Assembly: GCA_024645305.1 (NCBI GenBank)
Contig: JAHEFU010000003.1
Span: forward strand, 10,235-33,830
Length of the DNA: 23,596 bases
Reading direction: 5' to 3'
From: Planctomycetales bacterium
Lineage (GTDB): Bacteria > 4484-113 > JAFGCY01
The notes beneath the pieces are model-generated. The model saw only the letters and a list, made by a program, of their open reading frames with translations. It had not been told where the DNA came from and did not search any database. Position numbers and translations under genes: made by a program. Positions 8,391-16,021 of the stretch are shown piece after piece; position 1 is the stretch's first letter; each line of letters begins with the position of its first letter.

Positions 8391-9821
8391 TCAGACCTGG
8401 GGCATCAGCTGCGTCAGCTTGCGCCGCCGCTGGGCCACGCCGGACTCATGTGCCGCATGGATCACGGCGCGGGTCACGGCCTTGGCAACATGGGGATTGA
8501 ACACCGATGGGATGACGTAGTCCGTACTGAGCTTGCGTGGTTCCACGCAGCCGGCAATCGCCTCCGCCGCCGCCAGCTTCATTTCCTCGTTGATATCCGT
8601 GGCATGTGCATCCAGGGCGCCGCGGAAGATCCCCGGGAAGCACAGCACGTTGTTGATCTGGTTGGGGTAGTCACTGCGCCCGGTGGCAATCACGGCGGCG
8701 TACTCCGCGATGTCCTCGGGAATCACTTCCGGCACGGGGTTGCTCATGGCAAACACGATGGGATCACGCGCCATCTTCCTGATCCACTCCGGCTTGACCA
8801 GAGCTGGACCCGAGAGGCCGAGGAACATATCCGCCCCTTCCAGCGCAGTCTGGATATCTCCCTGTACCTTGTGCGGGTTGGTATGCTCGGCAAACCACTC
8901 CTTGTAGATGTTGCCACCGAGATAGCGGCCATCGTACAGTGCGCCGTGACGGTCCACGCCAATCAGGTTCGTCACGCCGGCAGCCAGCAGGATCTTGCTG
9001 CAGGCAATTCCCGCTGCACCAACGCCCAGAACCGCCACTTTGATGTCCTCTATCCGTTTGTCAACCAGTTTGAGTGCATTCATGGCTGCAGCAAGTACAA
9101 CCACTGCCGTGCCGTGCTGGTCATCATGGAATACGGGAATGTCCACGCGCCGTTTCAGCGCATCCTCGATGTAAAAGCAGCGTGGAGCGGAGATGTCCTC
9201 CAGGTTGATGCCGCCAAATGTGGGGGCGATCACTTCGCAGAAACGGATGATCTCCTCCGGGTCCCGCGTGCTGATGCACAGCGGGAAGGCGTCCACCCCG
9301 CCGAACTGCTTGAACAGCTGGGCCTTGCCCTCCATTACCGGCATCGCCGCCTCGGGACCGATGAGACCGAGCACAGCGCTGCCATCGGAGACGACCGCCA
9401 CGGTATGCGCCTTGATCGTCAGTGACCAGGCGCGCTGCGGGTCCTCAGAGATGTAGCGCGAGACGCGCCCCACTCCGGGCGTGTAGGCCATCGAGAGCTG
9501 GGCCCGGTTGTGGATTGGCAATTTGCTTTCCACGCTCAGCTTGCCGCCGAGGTGCATGCGGAAGGTCTCGTCCGATACAGCCAGCAGGTGGATGCCCGGC
9601 ATGCTGCGCACGGCATCTGTGATGCGCTTCTCATGCTCGGGGTCCAGGCAGTGCACCGTGAAGTCGCGCACCCAGTTGGCGGAATCGGCTTCGGTGACGT
9701 CAATCGCGCCCATCATCCCGCCGACTCCGGCAATCACCCCGAGGATCTTGTGAATCAGGCCAACCTCATGCTGGCCCTCAATCCGCATCGTGATGGTGTA
9801 ACTGGATTGATGCGTAAGCAT
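8391..9821 (-). CDS. NAD(P)-dependent malic enzyme with N-terminal ACT domain
   Basis: This cytoplasmic enzyme decarboxylates L-malate to pyruvate and CO2 with reduction of NAD(P)+. From the ATG at 9821 it has 476 residues. An ACT-type regulatory domain (about 8-85) has the segment EVGLIHKILGVIAGVGG. The malic domain contains AYTPGVGRVS (Tyr113), MEGKAQLFKQFGG (Lys166 as probable general base), INLEDISAPRCFYIE (Glu208 and Asp209, metal ligands) and VFHDDQHGTA (Asp233/234). The Rossmann domain has LGVGAAGIA near 265, then AMSNPVPEV and ATGRSDYPNQINN. The cofactor cannot be assigned from sequence. The ATG has no Shine-Dalgarno. A strong AAGGAGG lies 7 bases before an in-frame CTG at 9869, which would add 16 residues. 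The ACT domain suggests allosteric control by an amino acid or related ligand. Confidence 0.95.
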   Translation of the reverse strand: MLTHQSSYTITMRIEGQHEVGLIHKILGVIAGVGGMMGAIDVTEADSANWVRDFTVHCLDPEHEKRITDAVRSMPGIHLLAVSDETFRMHLGGKLSVESKLPIHNRAQLSMAYTPGVGRVSRYISEDPQRAWSLTIKAHTVAVVSDGSAVLGLIGPEAAMPVMEGKAQLFKQFGGVDAFPLCISTRDPEEIIRFCEVIAPTFGGINLEDISAPRCFYIEDALKRRVDIPVFHDDQHGTAVVVLAAAMNALKLVDKRIEDIKVAVLGVGAAGIACSKILLAAGVTNLIGVDRHGALYDGRYLGGNIYKEWFAEHTNPHKVQGDIQTALEGADMFLGLSGPALVKPEWIRKMARDPIVFAMSNPVPEVIPEDIAEYAAVIATGRSDYPNQINNVLCFPGIFRGALDAHATDINEEMKLAAAEAIAGCVEPRKLSTDYVIPSVFNPHVAKAVTRAVIHAAHESGVAQRRRKLTQLMPQV

Positions 9822-9866
9822 GACCGTATTGCCGGCCACTGCTGCAGTTGAGGAGCAGCTGATCTG

Positions 9867-9898
9867 CAGCCGGCTTCCTCCTTGACAATTACAGTATA
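9867..9898 (-). promoter_or_regulatory. -10 hexamer and strong Shine-Dalgarno upstream of the malic enzyme
   Basis: Reading the minus strand, TATACT occupies 9898-9893 and AAGGAGG occupies 9883-9877. The first in-frame codon at proper spacing after this site is CTG (9869-9867); the ATG at 9821 lies 55 bases beyond the site. No convincing -35 is seen. This is the only Shine-Dalgarno near the gene, so it bears on the choice of start. Confidence 0.35.
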
Positions 9899-10010
9899 GC
9901 GCCGTGGACTGCAATACACCTCCTCAGGCAATTGCATTTGTGCAAGTTGACAAAATGATAATGAGTCTCAGGCTCAGCAGTGTTTCCCTGGCAGCATTTC
10001 CTGCGTCAGC

Positions 10011-10913
10011 TCAGGCCCGGGGTCCGGCAGAGCTCACCTGCATCCGCCTGGCAAGGCCGGTCTGCCAGACTGCCAGGAAGAACAGAACCAGCGCTCCAAC
10101 CAGTGCTGCCAGCCAGATGAGGAAATGCTCATCAAAGCCGGTCACTGACACCGGCTGCATTTCAAAGCGGCCTGCCACATCGGTCCACCAGTAGGAGAAA
10201 TTGACAACATCGGTCAGGCTGTGGCTGATGATACCCGGAATGATCGAACTGCTGACCCGCGCCAGGATGCCCCACAGGGCACTGATGGCAAACAGGATGA
10301 CAAGCACGCCACCGGCCCAGGCCTGATTGAGGTGCGCCACGGTGAATATGACGGAGACCACCACGATGGCCACAGCAGGCCCATAGCGTTTTTCCAGCGG
10401 AACCTGCATGTAACCCCGGAATCCGACTTCCTCCGTAACCCCCGCAACGGTGGCGGCTGCCAGGATATACAGCCAGACCTGCCAGGCAGACACTTCGCTG
10501 AAGTCAATCCCGAGGGTCCAGACCGCCGGATCATACTGGACAATCCTGAAGGCAACGACCAGTCCGGCCTGCAGGGCAAAGGCCAGCAGCAGGCCCGCTG
10601 TCATGCTCCAGATCCATGCCTTCGCGGACATCCTGCCGGCACGGAAGCAGGTCCGACGGAATGCGCGGCTGGCAGCGGGCCACCAGCTGCCGCTGCAGTA
10701 CTTCAGATAGGCCCACAGCATCAAGGCCGTCACGGCAAATGACCAGGGCGCCGGCACCAGGATAAGGATTGCGGTCCACAGCACCACGCCGGCAATGACA
10801 AACACCAGGAATCCGAGGAGCACCGCCGGGATCAGCACGGGAATCCTCTCCCAGAATCCGCCCCGGGATGATCCGGGCTCAGTCAAGGTTCCATCGGCAT
10901 CATTCATCATCAT
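10011..10913 (-). CDS. CPBP-family (CAAX protease-like/Abi) integral membrane metalloprotease
   Basis: The protein has 300 residues and several hydrophobic helices (for example about 25-57, 104-122, 145-158, 180-193, 200-218 and 264-283). It shows the three intramembrane motifs of CPBP peptidases: EEVGFR with Glu161, Glu162 and Arg166; FTVAH with His194; and HSLTDVVN with His231 and Asn238. In this family these residues form the putative metal and catalytic site in the membrane. Bacterial members act on membrane protein or peptide substrates that usually remain unknown. The first of three consecutive ATG codons (10913) has GGAG 7 bases upstream. It lies 189 bases upstream of the malic enzyme ATG on the same strand. 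No immunity or bacteriocin gene is adjacent, so the role is open. Confidence 0.9.
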   Translation of the reverse strand: MMMNDADGTLTEPGSSRGGFWERIPVLIPAVLLGFLVFVIAGVVLWTAILILVPAPWSFAVTALMLWAYLKYCSGSWWPAASRAFRRTCFRAGRMSAKAWIWSMTAGLLLAFALQAGLVVAFRIVQYDPAVWTLGIDFSEVSAWQVWLYILAAATVAGVTEEVGFRGYMQVPLEKRYGPAVAIVVVSVIFTVAHLNQAWAGGVLVILFAISALWGILARVSSSIIPGIISHSLTDVVNFSYWWTDVAGRFEMQPVSVTGFDEHFLIWLAALVGALVLFFLAVWQTGLARRMQVSSAGPRA

Positions 10914-11054
10914 GGATCTTCTCCGTGATATTCAGCAGCTGGATTGCCACGCTCATGATCGAGGTAGCGGAAGGCTGAGCCAGACAGGAAGGTCTGTCCC
11001 ACAAAATTACGCAGTATCGCTGTCCGGGGTTTCAACCGGGTCCGCGAAGCAGGT

Positions 11055-11540
11055 TCAGCGCAGCTTCTCCATCAGCTGGGCGATGCTGACGATCCGTCGT
11101 GGCCTTAGTTTCTGGGCTTTCTTGTCAAGACCCTGCAGGATCTGCTGGGCATACCGGCTTGTCAGGAGTGCTGTCAGCTGTTCATCGTCACCGAGGCGGA
11201 GTTCCAGGCTATGGTCCTCTGCATAATCGTTGAACTGCTCAATCAGCCTGCGCGCCTTGAGTTCCCAGCCCTCGCGCAGCAGCTGCTTCTCAATCGCCCG
11301 CAGGCTGCACATGCCGCAGGCGGCCAGTTCGCTGTACAGTTCGCGCCGGGCCAGCGGACCCTTTGGCAGAGAAACAATGGGGGCCATGCTGCGCTCAAAG
11401 TGCTCGATGTGCAGGAAGTCCCCCGGTTTTGATCCGGAATCACCTCCTGCAGGATCCGTCTGGCCCATCTGGTCCGCCTCCCTGGTGGATTCAATGCGCG
11501 CAGCATAGCCGGGATCATTCGGATTGGCAATACGCGGCAT
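11055..11540 (-). CDS. hypothetical protein, 161 residues
   Basis: I do not recognise this protein. From the ATG at 11540 it has a polar, Asp/Gly-rich N-terminal 40 residues with no signal peptide, then a mainly helical, charged C-terminal part. A CGMC pair sits near residue 75 in the segment ELAACGMCSLRAIEK. The motif alone is too little to claim metal binding or redox function. An in-frame TTG at 11552 would add four residues; neither start has a clear Shine-Dalgarno. It diverges from gene D across a short region carrying a 9-bp inverted repeat that overlaps both putative promoters. It could therefore be a small regulator of that region, but no helix-turn-helix is obvious. Confidence 0.6.
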   Translation of the reverse strand: MPRIANPNDPGYAARIESTREADQMGQTDPAGGDSGSKPGDFLHIEHFERSMAPIVSLPKGPLARRELYSELAACGMCSLRAIEKQLLREGWELKARRLIEQFNDYAEDHSLELRLGDDEQLTALLTSRYAQQILQGLDKKAQKLRPRRIVSIAQLMEKLR

Positions 11541-11552
11541 TGTTGCGCACAA

Positions 11553-11582
11553 TGTTATGATTCCATTGTAATGATGGAATCA
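11553..11582. promoter_or_regulatory. divergent promoters overlapped by a perfect 9-bp inverted repeat
   Basis: TGATTCCAT (11558-11566) and ATGGAATCA (11574-11582) form a perfect 9-bp inverted repeat with a 7-base centre. On the plus strand an extended -10 (TGT then TATGAT, 11553-11561) predicts transcription start near 11568, inside the repeat. On the minus strand TACAAT (11570-11565) lies within the repeat. A dimeric repressor bound here would cover both promoters. The repeat includes the ATG codons at 11571 and 11574, which argues against them as the start of D. Confidence 0.5.
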
Positions 11583-11597
11583 CAGGTAGGAGAATCC

Positions 11598-13727
11598 TTG
11601 CGACCCTTGAGCGTTACTGCAGGGTATATGAATGGCAGCGGCACAAGGCAGGCCGGCTTTACCCTGCCCGTCGTCCTGCTCTCGCTGCTGGCTGGACTGG
11701 TATTCAGTCTGGCTGGATCCTGCAGTTCCGACGGGAATGTCCTTGAATCAGTTTCCACCGACGCAGCGCTACGCAACGGCAGTTTCGTCTTGCGGGTGCT
11801 GGATGACTCCATCATGGCGACTGGCGACTTCCGTCTCGCTGTCAGTGAATCCGGAAACGATATCCTCGTCACAGTCTCTGTGGAACAGGCCCGCGCCCTG
11901 AAGGCTGTTTACCTGGAACTGGACTACGACGCAGCACACTACCGCCCGCAGCAGACCGAGTCAATGAACCTGCTGGCCACTTGTGGTACGCCCCTGGCCC
12001 TGACAGTGGACAGGATCCCCGGGAAACTGTACCACGGCGAAGTCCTGGCCGACTGGCCGGATTCGGACGGGTGCAGCGCCGATGGCGACATTGTCAGCAT
12101 CCGCTTCGTGGCTGCAGTTGACAATCCAGGCGCGCGGCCACCGAGGGTGGCAGCCGCGGTTCCTGATTCAGACCAGGCCCGGCAGTACCTGAGCTACAGC
12201 GTCATTGATGCTCAGCTTAGCTGGTACTACTCCAACCCGGGCGACTATGACCAGAACGGCATCGTCGGGATTTCCGACCTGACGCCCCTGGGCATGCACT
12301 TCAATGAACAGGGTCCCTTCGCGGAGTCCAGCGTGCAGAGCGTAGTGGACGGCGATGGCAATGACCTGATCAGCATCTCCGACATCACACCGATCGGCAC
12401 CAACTTCGGCAACCAGGTGGAAGCCTATGCCGTCTATGGCAGTGCGGATGAGTCAGATTACCCGGTTGGCAACACTTCGGCAAACGGTCCGGGCACCCGG
12501 CGACTGGCAACTCTCAGCCTCAGTTCCAGCCAGGGTGGCGGAACTGCGCGCCGCTTCTGGGACCACTCCATGGCGAGCCCGATCGTGGGCGGTCGCTACT
12601 GGGTGCGGCCCACGGCGCAGGGCGCGGCGGGTACGGCCAGCAAGCTGACGAGTCCCTACCAGCAGAGCTGGCACCTCGTGCCGATCTACAACTGGGGTCC
12701 GAACCCGAACGCCAGTGGGGAGTCCGACCTTGCATATGTGAATGGCAAGCCAGCCATCGTGGTATTCACCAGGGACGGAATCAACCCCGTGAGCAGGATC
12801 AAGTACTTCAGTGCAGCGGATGCCCTGGGCGAGCAGTGGAACCCGCTGGTTGACGTCCAGACCGTCAGCCAGAGCTCCGGCTGGGAGAGTCTCGCCGACA
12901 TCAACGGCAAGCCCGCCTGCGCCTGGTACGACGATGACAACGGCCGTGTGCTTTACATGATGGCGACGGATCCCGAGGGCCAGGCCTGGGACAACTGGGT
13001 GATCGTCTATAACGGCTACACGTTCATGTCCCTGCTGATCGAGCATGCCGGCAAACCGGTGACAGGCTACCGCGTCGGCAGTGAACTGCTGCTCAGTCCG
13101 GCGCTGGATGCCCAGGGTGGGACCTGGCTGCCGGGCGTGTCGCAATACGGGCCGATCGGGCAGTGGAACCAGGAAACGGCAATCATCTCCCTGCCGGGCG
13201 GAATCGGCACCGCCACAGAGGACCTCAGTACCGGAGCTCTGCAATATATCTTCGCTCCCGTGTCAGGCACCAGCATCAGCCCCCAGGCCCCGGTTGAGGT
13301 GTTTCCGGGGGGAGTGGGCTTCAACCTGGCGCTGGCCATTGATGTGGCGGATGGCCTGCCCTTCGTCGCCACCCGGCGATCGCCCAGCAATAAGCTGTAC
13401 TTCAGCTATGCACAGGATGCCACTGGCGCTAGCTGGACCACTCCTGACATCACGGGACTCTCTGGCTCGGCGACACACTTCAATGCCGTCGGGGCCTATG
13501 GTGTGCCCTGGGTTGTCTACTATGATGAGGACACGGGCAACCTGCACTCCGGGCATGCACGTGAACCGCAGTCCGGTGACTGGGTCAATGAGGCAAACAT
13601 CATGGAAATCACTCCGGCCGGTTCGAATGCCATCAACTGGATCTCCATGGTCCGCGTGGGGATCCACCCCGCGGTCTGCTTCAGGTACGGAGCCGCCGAC
13701 AAGATCATGTACGCCGTGTTCTACTGA
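11598..13727 (+). CDS. exported protein D: prepilin-like signal, cohesin-like, dockerin-like and seven-repeat propeller
   Basis: The start is set at TTG 11598 because AGGAG (11588-11592) lies 5 bases upstream; ATG at 11571/11574 falls in the putative operator. This gives 709 residues. The N-terminus RQAG-FTLPVVLL resembles a type IV prepilin signal (cleavage after Gly20) but lacks the usual Glu at +5. The same helix ends in LAGSC, a possible lipobox at Cys42, so the export route is ambiguous. Residues about 65-188 form a cohesin-like beta domain (ILVTVSVEQARALKAVYLEL). Residues about 212-275 hold two EF-loop dockerin-like units (GDYDQNGIVGISDLTPLG and DGNDLISISDITPIG), then AYAVYGSADE as in protein C. 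Residues about 365-709 carry seven diverged propeller repeats (VNGKPAIVVF, INGKPACAWYD and so on). A surface role is likely; the binding partner is unknown. Confidence 0.8.
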   Translation: MRPLSVTAGYMNGSGTRQAGFTLPVVLLSLLAGLVFSLAGSCSSDGNVLESVSTDAALRNGSFVLRVLDDSIMATGDFRLAVSESGNDILVTVSVEQARALKAVYLELDYDAAHYRPQQTESMNLLATCGTPLALTVDRIPGKLYHGEVLADWPDSDGCSADGDIVSIRFVAAVDNPGARPPRVAAAVPDSDQARQYLSYSVIDAQLSWYYSNPGDYDQNGIVGISDLTPLGMHFNEQGPFAESSVQSVVDGDGNDLISISDITPIGTNFGNQVEAYAVYGSADESDYPVGNTSANGPGTRRLATLSLSSSQGGGTARRFWDHSMASPIVGGRYWVRPTAQGAAGTASKLTSPYQQSWHLVPIYNWGPNPNASGESDLAYVNGKPAIVVFTRDGINPVSRIKYFSAADALGEQWNPLVDVQTVSQSSGWESLADINGKPACAWYDDDNGRVLYMMATDPEGQAWDNWVIVYNGYTFMSLLIEHAGKPVTGYRVGSELLLSPALDAQGGTWLPGVSQYGPIGQWNQETAIISLPGGIGTATEDLSTGALQYIFAPVSGTSISPQAPVEVFPGGVGFNLALAIDVADGLPFVATRRSPSNKLYFSYAQDATGASWTTPDITGLSGSATHFNAVGAYGVPWVVYYDEDTGNLHSGHAREPQSGDWVNEANIMEITPAGSNAINWISMVRVGIHPAVCFRYGAADKIMYAVFY

Positions 13728-13847
13728 GCCCCACAAGAGGCCGGCACAGGGGCCACGCATCATTGCTATCAGGCCGACCCCGTCATTGTGCCAGCATCCA
13801 ACCAGTTAGACATGTGGAGTTTCTGTCCGGATGCCTCCACAGTCTCC

Positions 13848-13870
13848 ACCGGATCAGTCAGTAATCCGGT
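13848..13870. promoter_or_regulatory. 7-bp inverted repeat just upstream of the SDR gene
   Basis: ACCGGAT (13848-13854) and ATCCGGT (13864-13870) are perfect inverted copies with a 9-base centre (CAGTCAGTA). The repeat ends 9 bases before the ATG at 13880. It could be an operator or a leader hairpin that limits access to the start codon; nothing here distinguishes the two. Confidence 0.3.
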
Positions 13871-13879
13871 TCCCAGGGT

Positions 13880-15337
13880 ATGACAGGAATGAGCAGCAAG
13901 CAAGAGTCCGGCAACCAGGGCAGAATCCTTGTCACCGGAAGCACAGGTTACATCGGCGGCCGGCTGGTCACGGATCTCCTCGAACGTGGGCATACTGTCA
14001 GGGTGCTGGTCCGTGACGAAGGGCGGATCATCGGTCGCCCCTGGTATGGCAGGGTCGAAGTAGCCGTGGCGGACATGGAAGATGCGGAAGCTACCGCCCG
14101 AGCCCTCGAAAACGTAGATACGGCCTACTACCTCGTGCACAGCATGCGCGACGGTAGTGATTTCGCCATCCGCGAAAAACGGATAGTCGAGAACTTCATC
14201 CAGGCGGCTTCCGGTGTGAAGCATGTCATTTACCTTGGCGGTCTGCAACCGCGTAACAATTCGGGCAGGACGAGTCGGCACCTCAGCAGTCGCAGCGAAG
14301 TCGGCCAGCTGCTGCGAGACGCTTTGCCCGTAACAGAATTCCGGGCGGGACCGGTCATCGGATCCGGCTCAGCCAGCTTCGAAATGCTGCGCTATCTGAC
14401 GGAAAGGCTGCCGCTGATGGTGACACCACGCTGGGTATCCAACCCGATCCAGTGCATTGGAATCCACGACATGCTGGATTACCTGCTTGCGGCCAGCGAA
14501 ATGGAAGCCGCGGGCATCGTGGAAGTCGGCGGAAACTCGCTGACCTTCCAGGAAATGATGCAGGTATATGCTGAAGTGCGGGGACTGAAACGGATCTTCC
14601 TACCCGTTCCCGTGCTCACTCCTGGACTGGCGGCGGAATGGATTCAGTTTGTCACCCCCATCAGCCGCAACATGGCGGTGCCTATCGTGAAGGGAATGAT
14701 CAGCCCTCTCCTGGCGGATACCACGAGAGCAGAGGAACTGTTCCCGGATATCAGGCCTGAACAGTACAGGCAGAGCGTGCAGAGAGCACTGGACAAGCTG
14801 AATGCGGGTGAAGTTGAAACGCACTGGTCCGGCGCACGGGGCAACTGGCCGGCCCGCGAACTGACGCATCAGGAGGGCCTGGCCCGCGACATCCGCAGCG
14901 TGCAAGTGCCCGCCAGTCCGCAGGCGGTGTTCGCGGTTGTCAGCAGCCTCGGTGGCCGGTCCGGTTGGCTAGTTGACAACTGGCTATGGCAGATCAGGGG
15001 AGTGCTTGACAAACTGGCAGGAGGACCCGGTCTGCGTCGGGGACGGCGGGATCCGGAGGAGCTGCTGCAGGGAGAGTCCGTGGACTTCTGGCGCGTTGAG
15101 GAAATCAGGCCTGGCAAGCTGCTGCGCCTGCGGGCTGAAATGAGGCTACCGGGAGCAGCCTGGCTGCAGTGGGAAGTAATGCCCGAGGAAGGGGAATGCC
15201 GACTGATGCAGTCATCCCTGTTTGCCCCGACCGGCACGCTGGGTTCACTGTACTGGAACCTGCTCTACCCGGTGCACAACCTGATGTTCGGCAGGCTCAT
15301 CCGCGCCATCGCCCGTCGCGCCTGCAGCTCAAGCTGA
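13880..15337 (+). CDS. SDR-family NAD(P)-binding protein with C-terminal DUF2867 (YbjT-like)
   Basis: The protein has 485 residues, close to E. coli YbjT (about 476). The N-terminal Rossmann fold begins ILVTGSTGYIGGRLV, with the nucleotide loop Gly20-x-x-Gly23-x-x-Gly26 and an Asp (VADMED) later that could contact the adenine. This part resembles extended or atypical SDR proteins. The C-terminal part, from about residue 330, fits DUF2867: GWLVDNWLWQIRG, then DFWRVEEI, LLRLRAEMRLPG and the final LYWNLLYPVHNLMFGRLI. The substrate is unknown for the family. An alternative ATG at 13889 has ACAGGA next to it; AGGG at 13875-13878 is too close to the first ATG and 10 bases from the second, so the second may be the true start. 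It converges on the cytochrome gene, whose stop lies 54 bases away. Confidence 0.9.
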   Translation: MTGMSSKQESGNQGRILVTGSTGYIGGRLVTDLLERGHTVRVLVRDEGRIIGRPWYGRVEVAVADMEDAEATARALENVDTAYYLVHSMRDGSDFAIREKRIVENFIQAASGVKHVIYLGGLQPRNNSGRTSRHLSSRSEVGQLLRDALPVTEFRAGPVIGSGSASFEMLRYLTERLPLMVTPRWVSNPIQCIGIHDMLDYLLAASEMEAAGIVEVGGNSLTFQEMMQVYAEVRGLKRIFLPVPVLTPGLAAEWIQFVTPISRNMAVPIVKGMISPLLADTTRAEELFPDIRPEQYRQSVQRALDKLNAGEVETHWSGARGNWPARELTHQEGLARDIRSVQVPASPQAVFAVVSSLGGRSGWLVDNWLWQIRGVLDKLAGGPGLRRGRRDPEELLQGESVDFWRVEEIRPGKLLRLRAEMRLPGAAWLQWEVMPEEGECRLMQSSLFAPTGTLGSLYWNLLYPVHNLMFGRLIRAIARRACSSS

Positions 15338-15368
15338 GAGACTGGTGCCTCGGTATTTTCCCGGTTGC

Positions 15369-15396
15369 ACTGTTGTCAGCTGGGACTGTTGTCAGC
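15369..15396. repeat. 12-bp tandem direct repeat between convergent genes
   Basis: ACTGTTGTCAGC occurs at 15369-15380 and again at 15385-15396, a 16-base period. The second copy covers the TGA stop of the cytochrome gene on the minus strand. It probably arose by local duplication. Confidence 0.5.
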
Positions 15397-16021
15397 CCTG
15401 GTCAGCCTCCGCCCCTGGCGGGGGACCCAGCGGGGGCAACTCCCAGATGAAGGCCGCAATGTCGTCCAGGTCGGCATCCGACAGGAATTCCTCGCTGAAG
15501 ACCGTCATTTCGGATGCACCCCCCGTCCGGGCATAGAGATGCGTGAAGCCGAGGATCGTGGCCGGCGACATCTCGTGCGCCCGCAGCTCGCTGACAATCG
15601 CTGCCAGAGGGATGGTCTGGCCGTTGCCTTCGCCCTGCTCCCCATGGCACAGGGCGCAGTTCAAGGCGTAAAGCTCCGCTCCATGGGTGGCATCCCCCAG
15701 CTGCGGCGGATCTGCGGGAGCTTCGAAGTGGCCTGCCAGCCAGGCTCCGAGTGTCATCACCTGTTCGTCACTGAGTTCCTCGGGGGTGAAGGCCGGCATG
15801 TAGGAACCGTCCCGCTTGACGCGCACGGGCTGGAACAGCAGGCCGCCGAGTTCGGCGGGACCGACTCCCGCCCTGACGAAATACCCTGCATCCTCGATCA
15901 GGGGTGGCCCCACCCGACCTGACTCATGATGGCATGCTGCACAGTTCTCGTAGAAAAGCTGTTCTCCATCTGGCAGCTTGTCAAAACTGACGGCCACCGG
16001 GGCGGGTGTCGTCTGCTGCAC
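15392..16021 (-). CDS. dihaem cytochrome c, body of the reading frame downstream of an in-frame TGA
   Basis: This open part (209 residues if begun at GTG 16021) contains two c-type haem sites: ENCAACHH (Cys27, Cys30, His31) and LNCALCHG (Cys122, Cys125, His126). Met75 in GSYMPAF and the Met in ASEMTVF are likely distal haem ligands, so this is a tandem class I cytochrome c that would carry electrons in the periplasm. A c-type cytochrome must be exported, yet this stretch has no signal peptide. The signal is encoded directly upstream in the same frame (16159-16061) and is separated by one TGA at 16060-16058. GTG 16021 has no Shine-Dalgarno, so it is unlikely to be a genuine start. The gene is either a recent pseudogene, a sequencing error, or recoded. 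It sits between the convergent SDR gene and the CIA30 gene on the same strand. Confidence 0.85.
   Translation of the reverse strand: MQQTTPAPVAVSFDKLPDGEQLFYENCAACHHESGRVGPPLIEDAGYFVRAGVGPAELGGLLFQPVRVKRDGSYMPAFTPEELSDEQVMTLGAWLAGHFEAPADPPQLGDATHGAELYALNCALCHGEQGEGNGQTIPLAAIVSELRAHEMSPATILGFTHLYARTGGASEMTVFSEEFLSDADLDDIAAFIWELPPLGPPPGAEADQG

Noticed and set aside
8340..9425. A 361-residue plus-strand frame opposite the malic enzyme.
   Set aside because: The malic enzyme is unmistakable; the opposite frame is rich in His, Arg and Gly with no domain.
9947..9969. A Fur-box-like stretch (TGATAAT core, 14 of 19 by hand against the consensus) beside a perfect TTGACA on the plus strand.
   Set aside because: It lies far upstream of the malic enzyme promoter, no iron gene is near, and no -10 or plus-strand gene follows the TTGACA. 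Probably chance.
10981..10996. CAGAC/GTCTG inverted repeat between the CPBP gene and the 161-residue gene.
   Set aside because: Short, with competing pairings and no T-tract; not distinguishable from chance.
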